Below are positions 45,662 to 56,287 of a stretch of 64,000 nt of DNA, piece after piece. This DNA comes from Rhodanobacter sp. C06 (GTDB lineage Bacteria > Pseudomonadota > Gammaproteobacteria > Xanthomonadales > Rhodanobacteraceae), in the NCBI RefSeq assembly GCF_002001105.1, contig NZ_MUNP01000041.1, forward strand, positions 27,702 to 91,701, in the 5' to 3' direction. Both the position numbers and the translations under genes were made by a program. Under the pieces are notes generated by a model. It was not told where the DNA came from. It was given only the letters and a program-made list of their open reading frames with translations, and made no database searches. Numbering within the stretch: the first letter of the stretch is position 1; the number at the start of each line of letters is the position of its first letter.

Positions 45662-47662
45662 ATGACCACCCGCCGCCAACTTGCCAATGCCGTGCGCGCC
45701 CTCGCCATGGACGCCGTGGAGAAGGCCAAGTCAGGCCATCCGGGCATGCCGATGGGCATGGCTGACATCGCCGAGGTGCTGTGGAACGACTTCCACCGCC
45801 ACAACCCGGCCAATCCGCACTGGTTCAACCGCGACCGCTTCATGCTCTCCAACGGTCACGGCTCGATGCTGCAGTACGCGGTGCTGCACCTGTCCGGCTA
45901 CGACCTGCCGATGAGCCAGCTGGAGCGCTTCCGCCAGCTGCATTCGAAGACCCCGGGCCACCCCGAGGCGCACGAGACGGTGGGCGTGGAAACCACCACC
46001 GGCCCGCTGGGCCAGGGCATCGCCAACGGCGTGGGCTTCGCGCTGGCCGAGAAGGTGCTGGGCGAGCGCTTCAACCGGCCCGGCTTCGCCGTGGTCGACC
46101 ACCATACCTGGGTGTTCTGCGGCGACGGCTGCCTGATGGAAGGCATCTCGCAGGAGGCGATTTCGCTGGCCGGCACCTGGAAGCTGGGCAAGCTCACCCT
46201 GATCTACGACGACAACAACATCTCCATCGACGGCGAGGTGCCGGGCTGGTTTACCGACGACACCGCCGCGCGCTTCGAGGCCTGCGGCTGGCACGTGCTG
46301 CGCGACGTGGACGGCCATGACGCCGAGAAGATCAAGGCCGCGCTGTCCGCCGCCAAGGCCGAGACCGGCAAGCCCTCGCTGGTGATGTGCAAGACCATCA
46401 TCGGCTTCGGCGCGCCGCACAAGGAAGGCACCGAAGCCTGCCACGGTTCGCCGCTGGGCAAGGACGAGATCGCCGCCGCGCGCGACATGCTGGACTGGCG
46501 CTACGCCCCGTTCGAGATCCCCGCCGAAATCTACGCCGGCTGGGACGCGAAGTCGGCCGGCGCGAAGCACGAGGCGGAATGGAACGCGCTGTTCGCCGAC
46601 TACGCCAAGGCGCACCCGGAACTGGCTGCTGAGCTGGAGCGCCGCCTCGCCGCGAAGCTGCCGGCGAATTGGGCGGCCGACTCGCAGGCTTGGGTCGAGA
46701 AGCTGCAGGCCGAGGGCCCGGACGTGGCCAGCCGCAAGGCCTCGCAGATGACCTTGAATGCGTTCGGCCCGCTGCTGCCGGAACTGGTCGGCGGCTCGGC
46801 CGACTTGGCCGGCTCCAATCTCACGATCTGGAAGGGCTCGGTCAGCGTCACCGAGGCCAGCCCGGACGCGAACTACATGCACTACGGCGTGCGCGAGTTC
46901 GGCATGACCGCGATCGGCTCGGGCGTGGCGCTGCACGGCGGCTTCATTCCCTACGACGCCACCTTCCTGGTGTTCTCCGACTACGCGCGCAACGCGGTGC
47001 GCATGAGCGCGCTGATCCCCGCGCACTCCATCCACGTCTACACCCACGACTCGATCGGCCTGGGCGAGGACGGCCCCACCCACCAGCCGGTGGAGCACCT
47101 GGCCAGCCTGCGCTACATCCCGAACAACCGCGTGTGGCGTCCCTGCGACGCGGTGGAATCGGCGGTGGCGTGGAAGGTGGCGATCGAGCGCCGCGACGGC
47201 CCTTCCTGCCTGGTGTTCTCGCGCCAGACGCTGAAGCATCAGCAGCGCAATGCGCAGCAGCTCGCCGACATCGCGCGCGGCGCCTACGTGCTGTCCGACC
47301 CGGCCGACACGAAGTTCAAGGCCATCCTGATCGCCACCGGCTCCGAGGTGGAGCTGGCGATGGAAGCGATGCGCACGCTGGCCCAGCAAGGCGTGCCGGT
47401 GCGCGTGGTGTCGATGCCGTGCAACGAGACCTTCGACGCCCAGCCGCTGGAATACCGCGAGGGCGTGCTGCCCGGCTGGTGTCGTGCGCGCGTGGCGGTG
47501 GAGGCAGGCATCGCCGACTTCTGGCGCAAGTACGTGGGTCTGGATGGTGACGTGATCGGCATGACCACGTTCGGCGCCTCGGCACCGGCCGAACAGCTGT
47601 TCGAGTACTTCGGCTTCACCGTGACGAACGTGGTCGATGCGGTGAAGCGCGTCGCCGGCTGA
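45662..47662 (+). CDS. tkt: Transketolase
   Basis: A 666-residue thiamine-diphosphate enzyme. [20 protein letters not shown], the TPP motif [18 protein letters not shown], and the second-domain segments [14 protein letters not shown] and [20 protein letters not shown] are characteristic. It links glycolysis and the pentose phosphate pathway. Start at 45662 ([15 protein letters not shown]) behind GGAG. Normal length. Confidence 0.97.
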   Translation: MTTRRQLANAVRALAMDAVEKAKSGHPGMPMGMADIAEVLWNDFHRHNPANPHWFNRDRFMLSNGHGSMLQYAVLHLSGYDLPMSQLERFRQLHSKTPGHPEAHETVGVETTTGPLGQGIANGVGFALAEKVLGERFNRPGFAVVDHHTWVFCGDGCLMEGISQEAISLAGTWKLGKLTLIYDDNNISIDGEVPGWFTDDTAARFEACGWHVLRDVDGHDAEKIKAALSAAKAETGKPSLVMCKTIIGFGAPHKEGTEACHGSPLGKDEIAAARDMLDWRYAPFEIPAEIYAGWDAKSAGAKHEAEWNALFADYAKAHPELAAELERRLAAKLPANWAADSQAWVEKLQAEGPDVASRKASQMTLNAFGPLLPELVGGSADLAGSNLTIWKGSVSVTEASPDANYMHYGVREFGMTAIGSGVALHGGFIPYDATFLVFSDYARNAVRMSALIPAHSIHVYTHDSIGLGEDGPTHQPVEHLASLRYIPNNRVWRPCDAVESAVAWKVAIERRDGPSCLVFSRQTLKHQQRNAQQLADIARGAYVLSDPADTKFKAILIATGSEVELAMEAMRTLAQQGVPVRVVSMPCNETFDAQPLEYREGVLPGWCRARVAVEAGIADFWRKYVGLDGDVIGMTTFGASAPAEQLFEYFGFTVTNVVDAVKRVAG

Positions 47663-47681
47663 CGGGCGGCTTTTCCCACAC

Positions 47682-47710
47682 AAAACGCCGCGGGATTCCC
47701 GCGGCGTTTT
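47682..47710. terminator. Bidirectional terminator between tkt and the HAD phosphatase gene
   Basis: AAAACGCCGCGGG and CCCGCGGCGTTTT are perfect arms around ATT, between the convergent stops at 47662 and 47733. Confidence 0.9.
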
Positions 47711-47732
47711 CGTTTGGCGTAGGAGCAGGCGG

Positions 47733-48365
47733 TTACGCCGTCAGCAGATCCGCGAGATGCGCCGGATCGCTTGCCAACGCCTGCGCGCCGGCTTGCTGCA
47801 GTTCCTCGCGGCTGCCGAAGCCCCACAGCACGCCGATGCCGGCGACGCCATTGGCCACCGCGCCCTCGATGTCGTAGCAGCGGTCGCCGATCATCGCGGC
47901 CGCGTCGGGTGCTGTGCCGAAGTCGGCCAGTGCGGCGGCGATCATCGTGGCCTTCTCGCAATGCGCGCTGGACGGATCGGGTCCGTACAGCTTCTCGAAC
48001 GCCTTGCCGAACGACAGCGATTCGAGGATGGGTGCGGCATGCCGCACCGGCTTGCTGGTGACCACGGCGAGACGATGGCCGGCAGCCTGCAGGCGCTCGA
48101 TCGCCGCCGCCACACCGGGATAGACCGCGTGCTCGCGCCAGCCCAGCACGGCGAAGCGCTCGTGGTAGTAATCCACGGCGGTTTCGACGCGTACGGCGTC
48201 GTCGCCGAGCAGCGGCGCGAAGCTGTGTCGCAGCGGCGGCCCGATCCACGGCCGCAGATCAGCGGGAACGGGTACGTCGAGCTTCGCAAGCGCGTGCCGG
48301 ATGCATGCGGTGATGCCGGGCTCGGAATCGATCAGCGTGCCGTCGAGGTCGAACAGGCAGAGCAC
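47733..48365 (-). CDS. HAD-family hydrolase, phosphoglycolate phosphatase-like
   Basis: A 210-residue HAD enzyme: LCLFDLDGTLIDSEPGI (nucleophile Asp), VTSKP (motif II), KLYGPDPSSAHCEKATMIAA (motif III Lys) and MIGDRCYDIEGA (motif IV). The cap and motifs are closest to phosphoglycolate phosphatases/Gph. It starts with GTG at 48365, sharing one base with the pgk stop (TAGTG), so it is translated after pgk. Removal of 2-phosphoglycolate or a similar by-product would fit a glycolytic operon. Confidence 0.87.
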   Translation of the reverse strand: MLCLFDLDGTLIDSEPGITACIRHALAKLDVPVPADLRPWIGPPLRHSFAPLLGDDAVRVETAVDYYHERFAVLGWREHAVYPGVAAAIERLQAAGHRLAVVTSKPVRHAAPILESLSFGKAFEKLYGPDPSSAHCEKATMIAAALADFGTAPDAAAMIGDRCYDIEGAVANGVAGIGVLWGFGSREELQQAGAQALASDPAHLADLLTA

Positions 48366-49546
48366 TACTTCGCCGCCCGCGCCTTGAGCGCGGCCACCGC
48401 GGGCAGTTCCTTGCCTTCGAGGAACTCCAGGAACGCGCCGCCGCCGGTGGAGATGTAGGAAACCTTGTCCGCGATGCCGTACTTGTCCACCGCGGCGAGG
48501 GTGTCGCCGCCGCCGGCGATCGAGAACGCGGGCGAGGCGGCGATCGCGCGGGCCAGCGTCTCGGTGCCCTTGCCGAAGGCATCGAACTCGAACACGCCGA
48601 CCGGGCCGTTCCACACCACGGTGCCGGCCTTCGCGATCAGCTCGGCGTAACGGCGCGCGGTCTCGGGCCCGATGTCGAGGATCATCTCGTCGTCCTGCAC
48701 CGCGTCCACGGCCTTCACGGTGGCCGGTGCGTTCGCGGAAAACGCCGGCGCCACCACCACGTCGACCGGCAGCGGCACTTCGGCGCCGCGGCGCCTGGCG
48801 TCAGCAAGCACCTTCTTCGCGGCGTCGATCAGGTCGGGCTCGACCAGCGAATTGCCCACCGAATGGCCCAGCGCGGCGATGAAGGTGTTGGCGATGCCGC
48901 CGCCCACGATCAGCTGGTCCACCGTGCCGATCAGGTTGTCCAGCAGGGTGAGCTTGGTGGAGACCTTGGAGCCGGCCACGATCGCCAGCAGCGGGTGCGC
49001 CGGATGCTCCAGCGCCTTGCCCAGCGCATCCAGTTCGGCGCACAGCAGCGGGCCGGCGGCGGCGATCGGCGCGAACCTGATCACGCCATGCGTGGAGGCC
49101 TGGGCGCGGTGCGCGGTGCCGAAGGCATCCATCACGAAGATGTCGCACAGCGCGGCGTACTTCTTCGACAAGGCCTCGTCGTCCTTGCCTTCGCCCGCGT
49201 TCATGCGGCAGTTTTCCAGCACCACCACCTCGCCGTCGGCCACGTCCACGCCGTCGAGATAGTCGCGCAGCAGGCGCACCGGCTTGCCGAGCTTGTCGCC
49301 CAGCCACGCCGCCACCGGCGCCAGCGAGGAGGCCTCGTCGAACTGGCCTTCCTTGGGGCGGCCCAGATGCGAGAGCACCATCACCTTCGCGCCGGCGTCG
49401 CGCGCGGCCTTGATCGTGGGCAGGGCGGCGTCGAGGCGCTGGGTGGAGGTGATCCGGCCGTGGTCGTCGATCGGCACGTTCAGGTCTTCGCGGATCAGCA
49501 CGCGCTGGCCGTGGAGGTCGAGTTCGCTCATGCGCAGGACGGTCAC
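48365..49546 (-). CDS. pgk: Phosphoglycerate kinase
   Basis: A 393-residue kinase: [67 protein letters not shown], and the C-terminal [20 protein letters not shown] at 49546 is chosen as start: it has GGAG eight bases upstream and gives an N-terminus ([11 protein letters not shown]) that aligns with E. coli Pgk; an ATG at 49531 is the alternative. It makes ATP from 1,3-bisphosphoglycerate. Confidence 0.96.
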   Translation of the reverse strand: MTVLRMSELDLHGQRVLIREDLNVPIDDHGRITSTQRLDAALPTIKAARDAGAKVMVLSHLGRPKEGQFDEASSLAPVAAWLGDKLGKPVRLLRDYLDGVDVADGEVVVLENCRMNAGEGKDDEALSKKYAALCDIFVMDAFGTAHRAQASTHGVIRFAPIAAAGPLLCAELDALGKALEHPAHPLLAIVAGSKVSTKLTLLDNLIGTVDQLIVGGGIANTFIAALGHSVGNSLVEPDLIDAAKKVLADARRRGAEVPLPVDVVVAPAFSANAPATVKAVDAVQDDEMILDIGPETARRYAELIAKAGTVVWNGPVGVFEFDAFGKGTETLARAIAASPAFSIAGGGDTLAAVDKYGIADKVSYISTGGGAFLEFLEGKELPAVAALKARAAK

Positions 49547-49662
49547 GTCGGGGCTCCGGTAGGTTGCAGATGGCCGCAGCGGCGGCCGGAACCGCACATT
49601 GTCCTGCCCGTCCGGAGGGGATGCAAATTACACTGCGGGCTTTCCGCGGCGGGGGGAGCACC

Positions 49663-50319
49663 ATGGCTACCGGACTCGTGCTGTACGGCTACTGGCGCTC
49701 CAGCGCCGCCTATCGCGTGCGCATCGCGCTGGCGCTGAAGGGCCTGGCCTGGGAAAACCGCCCCGTGCATCTGGTGAAGGATGGCGGCCAGCAGCACGCG
49801 GCGGACTACGCGGCGATGAACCCGCAGCAGCTGGTGCCCAGCCTGCGCGACGGCGAGCGGGTGCTGACGCAGTCGCTGGCGATCATGGAATATCTTGAGG
49901 AAACCCATCCGGAACCACCGCTGTTGCCGGCCGACGCGCGCGGCCGCGCACGGGTGCGGTCGCTGGCGCAGCTGGCCGCCTGCGACATCCACCCGCTGGG
50001 CAACCTGCGCGTGCTGCAGTACCTGGAGCGCGAACTGGGCGTCGGCGAAGCGCAGCGCGGCGCATGGTCGCGGCACTGGATCGCCACCGGCTTCGCCGCA
50101 CTGGAAGCCATGCTGGCCGGCAACGCGGCCACCGGCCGCTACTGCCACGGCGATACGCCGGGGCTGGCCGATGCCTGCCTGGTGCCGCAGCTGTACAACG
50201 CGCGGCGCTGGAAGCTGCCGCTGGACGACTACCCCACCATCGTCCGCATCGACGCCGCCTGCCACGAATTGGAGGCGTTCCGCGTCGCCGCGCCCGAGGT
50301 GCAGCCCGACGCGCCTTGA
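49663..50319 (+). CDS. maiA: Maleylacetoacetate isomerase (glutathione S-transferase zeta class)
   Basis: A 218-residue GST-fold protein. The zeta-class signature SSAAYRVRIALALKG (with the SSxxxRVR glutathione-activating serines) lies near residue 12, followed by LVPSLRDGERVLTQSLAIME and the C-terminal CHGDTPGLADACLVPQLYNA. It isomerises maleylacetoacetate in tyrosine degradation using glutathione. ATG at 49663 behind GGGGGGAG. It is divergent from pgk. Confidence 0.93.
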   Translation: MATGLVLYGYWRSSAAYRVRIALALKGLAWENRPVHLVKDGGQQHAADYAAMNPQQLVPSLRDGERVLTQSLAIMEYLEETHPEPPLLPADARGRARVRSLAQLAACDIHPLGNLRVLQYLERELGVGEAQRGAWSRHWIATGFAALEAMLAGNAATGRYCHGDTPGLADACLVPQLYNARRWKLPLDDYPTIVRIDAACHELEAFRVAAPEVQPDAP

Positions 50320-50768
50320 CGGGCTCTTGGGGCCTTCCAGTGTCTCCCGGCGCGGGCCATGCGGAGACATTGAACAGGCTCCCATGACGGCGCGCGCACC
50401 GGCAGCACGTCGCAGGGCACGGGCGGCACCACCCGGCGTGCGGTGCCGCCCGGGTCGCGATGCATGCACCACCTGCAACACGGTTTGCCGTTGCGCGGCC
50501 AGCTGCGCGGCGTGTCGCCGCGGCTGCGCAGGACGGGGCGCGGTGGCGCGGACGAGAGGGCGACGGCGGTCATGCAAACACTCCGATGGCGTGCGCCCGC
50601 CCATGGACAGCCCGGACGACGGATGCCACGCGGGCGCCGGTGCACTGCTTTGCCGGTGCCTTGCAGCGGCTTGTAGACTCCAAGGGATGCGCGTCTTGCC
50701 GCTGCCGCCTGCGCCGCCACGGGTGGCGCGATGTGCCGTGCGCCGTCTTTCCCCGCCATGGAGGCTCG
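50320..50768. other. 449-base gene-free stretch upstream of the Mrp operon
   Basis: No convincing gene on either strand. A possible promoter for the Mrp operon is TTGCCG at 50650-50655 and TAGACT at 50674-50679, 18 bases apart, about 90 bases before the mrpA ATG. Nothing else was seen. Confidence 0.5.
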
Positions 50769-53648
50769 ATGCTCCACGACATCGTTCCGCTCGCCTTGCT
50801 CTGCCTGCCGTTCGCGGGGGGCGTGCTGGCGTGGCGGCTGCGGCGTCGGCAGGCGGCCACCTGGTTGGCGATCGGCGTGGCGGCGCTGGCCTTGGCGCTC
50901 GCCTTGGCGGTGCGGCCCTGGCTGGTCGATGGCGCGGTGCTGCGCACCGTGGTGCCGTGGCTGCCCTCGCTGGGGCTGGACCTGGTGCTGCGGGTGGACG
51001 GACTGGCTTGGCTGTTCCTGCTGCTGATCTGCGGCATCGGCCTGCTGGTGGCGGTGTACGCGCGCTACTACATGCCGGCCGAGGATCCGCTGGGCCGCTT
51101 CTACGGCCTGCTGCTGGCCTTCATGGGCGCGATGGTCGGCGTGGTGACCGCGGGCAACGTGGTGCAGCTGGCGTTCTTCTGGGAGCTGACCAGCCTGCTC
51201 TCGTTCCTGCTGATCGGCTATTGGAACCAGGGCGCCTCGGCGCGCGAGGGCGCGCGCACCGCGCTGATCGTCACCGCGGGCGGCGGCCTGTGCCTGTTCG
51301 CCGGCGTGCTGTTGCTGGGCCACATCGCGGGCAGCTACGACCTGGAGGTGATTCTCGCCGCCGGCGCGGCGATCCGCGCCAGCGCGCTGTACACGCCGAT
51401 GCTGGTGCTGGTGGCGCTGGGCGCGCTGACCAAGAGCGCGCAGTTCCCGTTCCACTTCTGGCTGCCGCAGGCGATGTCGGCGCCCACGCCGGTGTCGGCC
51501 TTCCTGCACTCGGCGACCATGGTGAAGGCCGGCGTGTTCCTGCTGCTGCGGCTGTGGCCGGTGCTGGCCGGCACCGAGGCCTGGTTCTGGATCATCGGCG
51601 GCGCGGGGCTCGCCAGCCTGCTGCTGGGCGCGGCCGCGGCGGTGTTCCAGCAGGACCTGAAGGCCGTGCTGGCCTATTCCACGATCAGCCACCTGGGCCT
51701 CATCACGATGCTGCTGGGCCTGGGCAGCGCGCTGGGCGCGGTGGCGGCGATCTTCCACATCGTCAACCACGCCACCTTCAAGGCCTCGCTGTTCATGGCC
51801 GCGGGCGCGGTGGACCACGAGACCGGCACCCGCGACCTGCGCCGTCTGGGCGGCTTGCGCCGGGTCATGCCGATCACCGCGACGCTGGCGCTGGTGGCCA
51901 GCGCGGCGATGGCCGGGGTGCCGCTGCTCAACGGCTTCCTGTCCAAGGAAATGTTCTTCGCGGCGACGTTGTCCACCCACCGCGGGGTGGCGATCGATGT
52001 GCTGGTGGCGGGCCTGGCGGTGCTGGCCAGCATGTTCTCGGTGATCTACTCGCTGCGTTTCGCGGTGGGCGTGTTCCTCGGCCGTCCGCGCGGCGCGCTG
52101 CCGCGCACGCCGCACGAGCCGCCGCGCTGGATGCGGCTGCCGATCGGCCTGCTGGTCCTGGCCTGCGTGCTGGTGGGCGTGCTGCCGGTGCGGGTGATCG
52201 GCCCCACCCTGGACCTCGCCGCGGGCGCGGTGCTGGGCACGGCGCTGCCGGCGTTCGACCTGGCGGTGTGGCATGGCTTCACCACGCCGCTGCTGATGAG
52301 CGCGCTGGCCTTTGCCGGCGGCTGCGCGGCGTGGGCCGGGCTGCGCGGCTGGTTCGCGCGGCGCGAGACATTGCCGCTGCTGGGCCGCTTCGGCGCGCAG
52401 CGGCTGTACGAGCGCGTGCTGGCGCTGGTCACTTCCAGCCTGCCGCATGCGCTGGAGCCGGCGTATTCCGGCCGCCGCCTGCAACCGCAACTGCTGCTGA
52501 TCGTGCTGGCCGCGGCACTGGCCGCGGGGCTGGCGATGTACGGGACGCCGATGCGCTTCGGCTTGCGCGCCTCCGCCGTGGACCCGGCCTTTGCGCTGCT
52601 GTGGCTGCTGGGCGCGATCTGCGTGGTGGGCGCCGTGCGGCTGGCGAAGTTCCACCGGCTGGCGGCGCTGGTGCTCGTCGGCGGGGTGGGGCTGGTGTCC
52701 TGCGTGAGCTTCGTGTGGCTTTCCGCGCCCGACCTCGCCGCCACCCAGTTGCTGGTGGAAGCGGTGACCACCATCGTGATCCTGCTGGGCCTGCGCTGGT
52801 TGCCCAAGCGCGTCGCCGGCTTGTCGCCCGATCCGGCGCTGGCGCGCTGGCGCCGCTACCGCGACGGCGTGGTGGCGGTGGGCGCGGGGTTGGGGCTGGC
52901 GGCGCTGGCCTACGCGGCGATGTTGCATCCGGTGGCCGACTCGGCCTCGAACTTCTACCTGGAGAAGGCCTTGAGCGAAGGCGGCGGGCGCAACGTGGTC
53001 AACGTGATCCTGGTGGATTTCCGCGGCTTCGACACCCTGGGCGAGATCACCGTGCTGGCGATCGTGGCGCTGAGCGTGTTCGCGCTGCTGCGCCGCTTCC
53101 GCCCGGCGGTCGAGAGCGTGGGCGCGCCGATGCAGCAGCGCCTGCAGGCGGCCACGCGCGAGGACGGCTACGACGCCGGACGGGCCGACTACCTGCGCAT
53201 CCCCGGCCTGATCGTGCAGCTGATGGCGCCGGTGATCGTGCTGTTCGGCGTGCACCTGTTCCTGCGCGGACACGACCTGCCCGGCGGCGGCTTTGCCGCC
53301 GGCATCACGGTGTCGGTAGCGCTGGTGCTGCTGTACATGGCGCGCGGCGCGCGCTGGGTGGAGACGCGGCTGAAAGTGGCGCCGCTGCGCTGGATCGGCT
53401 TGGGCCTGCTGCTGGCGCTGGCGACCGGACTGGGCTCGCTGGCATTCGGCCATCCGTTCCTCAGCTCGCACTCGCGCCACGTGACGTTGCCGCTCGTGGG
53501 CGAGCTGCCGCTGGCCAGTGCGCTGCTGTTCGACCTCGGCGTGTTCGGCGTGGTGGTGGGCGCCACTTCGCTGATGCTGGTGGCGCTGGCCCACCAGTCG
53601 CTGCGCCGGGCGCGGCCGCTGCCCGATGCCGACGCGGAGGGCGGCTGA
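50769..53648 (+). CDS. mrpA: Mrp Na+/H+ antiporter, fused MrpA-MrpB (PhaAB-like) subunit
   Basis: A 959-residue protein with about twenty or more helices. The first 480 residues are the proton-pumping antiporter fold shared with NuoL (FFWELTSLLSFLLIGYWNQG, KSAQFPFHFWLPQAMSAPTP, HIVNHATFKASLFMAAG). The C-terminal part includes the DUF4040-like region and an MrpB domain (FRGFDTLGEITVLAIVALS, then HDLPGGGFAAGITVSVALVL). A fused A-B subunit defines group 2 Mrp operons. Exchanges Na+ or K+ for H+. GGAGG precedes the ATG. Confidence 0.95.
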   Translation: MLHDIVPLALLCLPFAGGVLAWRLRRRQAATWLAIGVAALALALALAVRPWLVDGAVLRTVVPWLPSLGLDLVLRVDGLAWLFLLLICGIGLLVAVYARYYMPAEDPLGRFYGLLLAFMGAMVGVVTAGNVVQLAFFWELTSLLSFLLIGYWNQGASAREGARTALIVTAGGGLCLFAGVLLLGHIAGSYDLEVILAAGAAIRASALYTPMLVLVALGALTKSAQFPFHFWLPQAMSAPTPVSAFLHSATMVKAGVFLLLRLWPVLAGTEAWFWIIGGAGLASLLLGAAAAVFQQDLKAVLAYSTISHLGLITMLLGLGSALGAVAAIFHIVNHATFKASLFMAAGAVDHETGTRDLRRLGGLRRVMPITATLALVASAAMAGVPLLNGFLSKEMFFAATLSTHRGVAIDVLVAGLAVLASMFSVIYSLRFAVGVFLGRPRGALPRTPHEPPRWMRLPIGLLVLACVLVGVLPVRVIGPTLDLAAGAVLGTALPAFDLAVWHGFTTPLLMSALAFAGGCAAWAGLRGWFARRETLPLLGRFGAQRLYERVLALVTSSLPHALEPAYSGRRLQPQLLLIVLAAALAAGLAMYGTPMRFGLRASAVDPAFALLWLLGAICVVGAVRLAKFHRLAALVLVGGVGLVSCVSFVWLSAPDLAATQLLVEAVTTIVILLGLRWLPKRVAGLSPDPALARWRRYRDGVVAVGAGLGLAALAYAAMLHPVADSASNFYLEKALSEGGGRNVVNVILVDFRGFDTLGEITVLAIVALSVFALLRRFRPAVESVGAPMQQRLQAATREDGYDAGRADYLRIPGLIVQLMAPVIVLFGVHLFLRGHDLPGGGFAAGITVSVALVLLYMARGARWVETRLKVAPLRWIGLGLLLALATGLGSLAFGHPFLSSHSRHVTLPLVGELPLASALLFDLGVFGVVVGATSLMLVALAHQSLRRARPLPDADAEGG

Positions 53649-53986
53649 TGGAACTGGTGCTGGCGCTGGCCATCGGCGTGCTGGGCGGCGGCGGCGTGTG
53701 GCTGCTGCTGCGCCCGCGCACGTTCCAGGTGATCATGGGGCTGAGCCTGCTGTCCTATGCGGTGAACCTGTTCATCTTCTGCGTGGGCGGGCTGCGCCGC
53801 GGCGCCGATCCGGTGCTGCGCACGGGCGCGGCACTGACCGATTACGCCGACCCGTTGCCGCAGGCGCTGGTGCTCACCGCCATCGTGATCGGCTTCGCCA
53901 CCACCGCGCTGTTCCTGGTGGTGCTGCTGGCCTCGCGCGGGCTCACCGGCAGCGACCACGTCGACGGCAAGGACGGTGCGCCGTGA
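53648..53986 (+). CDS. mrpC: Mrp antiporter subunit C
   Basis: A 112-residue NuoK-like protein with three helices; FQVIMGLSLLSYAVNLFIFC and DPLPQALVLTAIVIGFATTA are family segments. The start shares a base with the mrpA stop (TGATG). Confidence 0.95.
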   Translation: MELVLALAIGVLGGGGVWLLLRPRTFQVIMGLSLLSYAVNLFIFCVGGLRRGADPVLRTGAALTDYADPLPQALVLTAIVIGFATTALFLVVLLASRGLTGSDHVDGKDGAP

Positions 53987-55527
53987 ACGTGCACCTGCTC
54001 GCCGGGCCGATCCTGCTGCCGCTGGCCACTGCCGCCCTGCAATTGCTGTTGGGCGAGCGCCGCCGCGGCGCCGCCAGCGCGTTGGGCGTGCTGTCGTGCG
54101 TGGGCCTGCTGGGCTTCGCGCTGGCGCTGCTGGCCGCGGTGGGCGACGGCACGACGCTGGTGTACCGCATCGGCGGCTGGCCGGCGCGCTTCGGCATCGT
54201 GCTGGTGGCCGACCGGCTGTCGGTGCTGATGCTGCTGCTCACCGCGGTACTGGCACTGGCGCTGCTGCCCGGGGTGCTGGGCCGCTGGCGGCGGCCGGGC
54301 AGCGCGCTGCAACCGTTGGCCCAGTTCCTCCTGATGGGCCTGAACGGCAGTTTCCTCACCGGCGACCTGTTCAACCTGTTCGTGTTCTTCGAGGTGCTGC
54401 TGGCGGCCTCCTACGGGCTGGCGCTGCACCGGCCCGGCGCGCAGCGGATCAGCGCGGGACTGCATTACATCGCGATCAACCTGCTTGCCTCGCTGCTGTT
54501 CCTGGTCGGCGTGAGCCTGATTTTCGGCGTCACCGGCACGCTGAACATGGCGGCGCTGGCGCAACTGGTGCCGCAGGTGCCGGCCAACACCCGCGCACTG
54601 CTGCATGCCGGCGCGGCGATCCTGGGCGTGGCCTTCCTGGTGAAGGCGGCGATGTGGCCGCTGGGCTTCTGGTTGCCGCGCAGCTACGCCGCCGTGCCGC
54701 CAGCGGTGGCGGCGATGTTCGCGGTGATGACCAAGGTGGGCGTGTACGTGCTGCTGCGGCTCAGCCTGCTGCTGTTCGGCGCCGGCGCCGGTGCGGCCTC
54801 GGCGGGGTTCGGCGGCGACTGGCTGCTGTGGGGCGGCGCGGCCACGGTGGCGATGGGCGTGGTGGGTATGCTGGGCGCGCGCGAATTGGGCCGGCTGGCC
54901 GGTGACAACGTGCTGGTGTCCTCGGGCAGCCTGCTCGGTGCCATCGGCGTGGGCCGGCCCGCGGTGATCGCCGGCGCGTTGGCCTACCTCGTGGTCTCCA
55001 CCCTGGCGGTGGCGGCGTTCTTCCTGCTGGCCGGCCTGCTCGCGCCGCGCGAGGACGCCGAGGAGGTGCCGCTGCTCGAACCCTACGACCCGGGCGGCCT
55101 CGCGCTGTACGCCGACGAGGACGAGAGCCGGCCCACCTTGCCGGCGCCGGTGCGGCTGCTGGCGGGCGGCTTCCTCGTCGCCGCGCTGCTGCTGGCGGGA
55201 TTGCCGCCGCTGTCGGGCTTCCTGGCCAAGTTCGCGCTGCTGGCGCCGCTGGCCGGCGCGGGGCCGGGGGCGACGGTGCTGTTCGCGCTGATCGTGGCAG
55301 CGGGGCTGGGCACGGTGATCGCGATGTGCCGGGTGGGCATCCAGATCTTCTGGGAGGGTGAATGGGCGTTCCCGCCGATCCGCGCCGGTGCGGTGACCTC
55401 GGTGGCGATCCTGCTGGGGCTGTGCCTGCTGCTGACCGTGCTGGCCGATGCGCCGATGCGTTACCTGCAGGCTACGGCGGCGCAATTGCACGCGCCGGCC
55501 GCCTACATCCGGGCGGTGCTGCCGTGA
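53983..55527 (+). CDS. mrpD: Mrp antiporter subunit D
   Basis: A 514-residue NuoN/MrpD-type subunit with about fourteen helices: GDLFNLFVFFEVLLAASYGL, FLVKAAMWPLGFWLPRSYAA and LAGLPPLSGFLAKFALL hold the conserved Glu and Lys of the proton path. GTG start overlaps the mrpC stop (GTGA). Confidence 0.95.
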   Translation: MNVHLLAGPILLPLATAALQLLLGERRRGAASALGVLSCVGLLGFALALLAAVGDGTTLVYRIGGWPARFGIVLVADRLSVLMLLLTAVLALALLPGVLGRWRRPGSALQPLAQFLLMGLNGSFLTGDLFNLFVFFEVLLAASYGLALHRPGAQRISAGLHYIAINLLASLLFLVGVSLIFGVTGTLNMAALAQLVPQVPANTRALLHAGAAILGVAFLVKAAMWPLGFWLPRSYAAVPPAVAAMFAVMTKVGVYVLLRLSLLLFGAGAGAASAGFGGDWLLWGGAATVAMGVVGMLGARELGRLAGDNVLVSSGSLLGAIGVGRPAVIAGALAYLVVSTLAVAAFFLLAGLLAPREDAEEVPLLEPYDPGGLALYADEDESRPTLPAPVRLLAGGFLVAALLLAGLPPLSGFLAKFALLAPLAGAGPGATVLFALIVAAGLGTVIAMCRVGIQIFWEGEWAFPPIRAGAVTSVAILLGLCLLLTVLADAPMRYLQATAAQLHAPAAYIRAVLP

Positions 55528-56009
55528 GGCGCTGGCTGCCGCACCCGCTGATGGCCGGCTTCCTGCTGCTGGTGTGGCTGCTCCTGCAACGCAGCCTGGC
55601 GCCGGGCAGTTGGCTGCTGGGCGGCGCACTGGCACTGGGCCTGGCGTGGGCCTTCGGCAAGCTGCAGCCGCCACGCGCGCGCCTGCGCGGGGCCTGGCGA
55701 CTGCTGCCGCTGGCGCTGCGGGTGGTGCACGACATCGTGCGCTCCAATCTCGCGGTGGCCGGGGTGGTGCTGGGCCCGCGCCGGCGCGCGCGTGCCGGCT
55801 TCGTGGCGATCCCGCTGGAACTGGCCGACCCGTATGGGCTGGCCTTGCTGGCCTGCATCGTCACCTCCACCCCGGGCACGATCTGGGTGGACCACGATCC
55901 GGCGCGCGGGATACTGCTGATCCACGTGCTCGACCTGGTGGACGAGGCCAGCTGGGTCGAGACCATCAAGCGCCGCTATGAGCGGCCGCTGCTGGAGGTT
56001 TTCCAATGA
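55524..56009 (+). CDS. mrpE: Mrp antiporter subunit E
   Basis: A 161-residue protein with two N-terminal helices and the conserved SNLAVAGVVLGP and TSTPGTIWVDHDPARGILLI segments of MrpE/PhaE. GTG start overlaps the mrpD stop. Confidence 0.94.
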   Translation: MRRWLPHPLMAGFLLLVWLLLQRSLAPGSWLLGGALALGLAWAFGKLQPPRARLRGAWRLLPLALRVVHDIVRSNLAVAGVVLGPRRRARAGFVAIPLELADPYGLALLACIVTSTPGTIWVDHDPARGILLIHVLDLVDEASWVETIKRRYERPLLEVFQ

Positions 56010-56287
56010 GCCATGCGTTTCTCGGCGCGGCGCTGGTGATCGCGCAATTGCTGCTGGTGCTGGGCATGGCTTGTGCGCTGCTGCGCATGCTGCGCGGCCC
56101 GCGCGCGCAGGACCGCGTGCTGGCGCTGGATGCGTTCTACGTCAACGCGATGCTGCTGCTGCTGGCGGTGGGCCTGCGCAGCGACAGCGTGCTGTACGTG
56201 GAGTCGGCGATGATCATCGCGTTGCTGGGCTTCGCCGGCACCTTGGCGTTCGCCAAGTTCCTGCTGCGCGGCGAGGTGATCGAATGA
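56006..56287 (+). CDS. mrpF: Mrp antiporter subunit F
   Basis: A 93-residue three-helix protein; GPRAQDRVLALDAFYVNAML is the conserved part. The ATG overlaps the mrpE stop (ATGA). Confidence 0.94.
   Translation: MSHAFLGAALVIAQLLLVLGMACALLRMLRGPRAQDRVLALDAFYVNAMLLLLAVGLRSDSVLYVESAMIIALLGFAGTLAFAKFLLRGEVIE

Noticed and set aside
50229..53594. Minus-strand frame of 1121 codons opposite the MrpA gene
   Set aside because: Extremely Gln/His/Arg-rich antisense shadow of a membrane protein gene.
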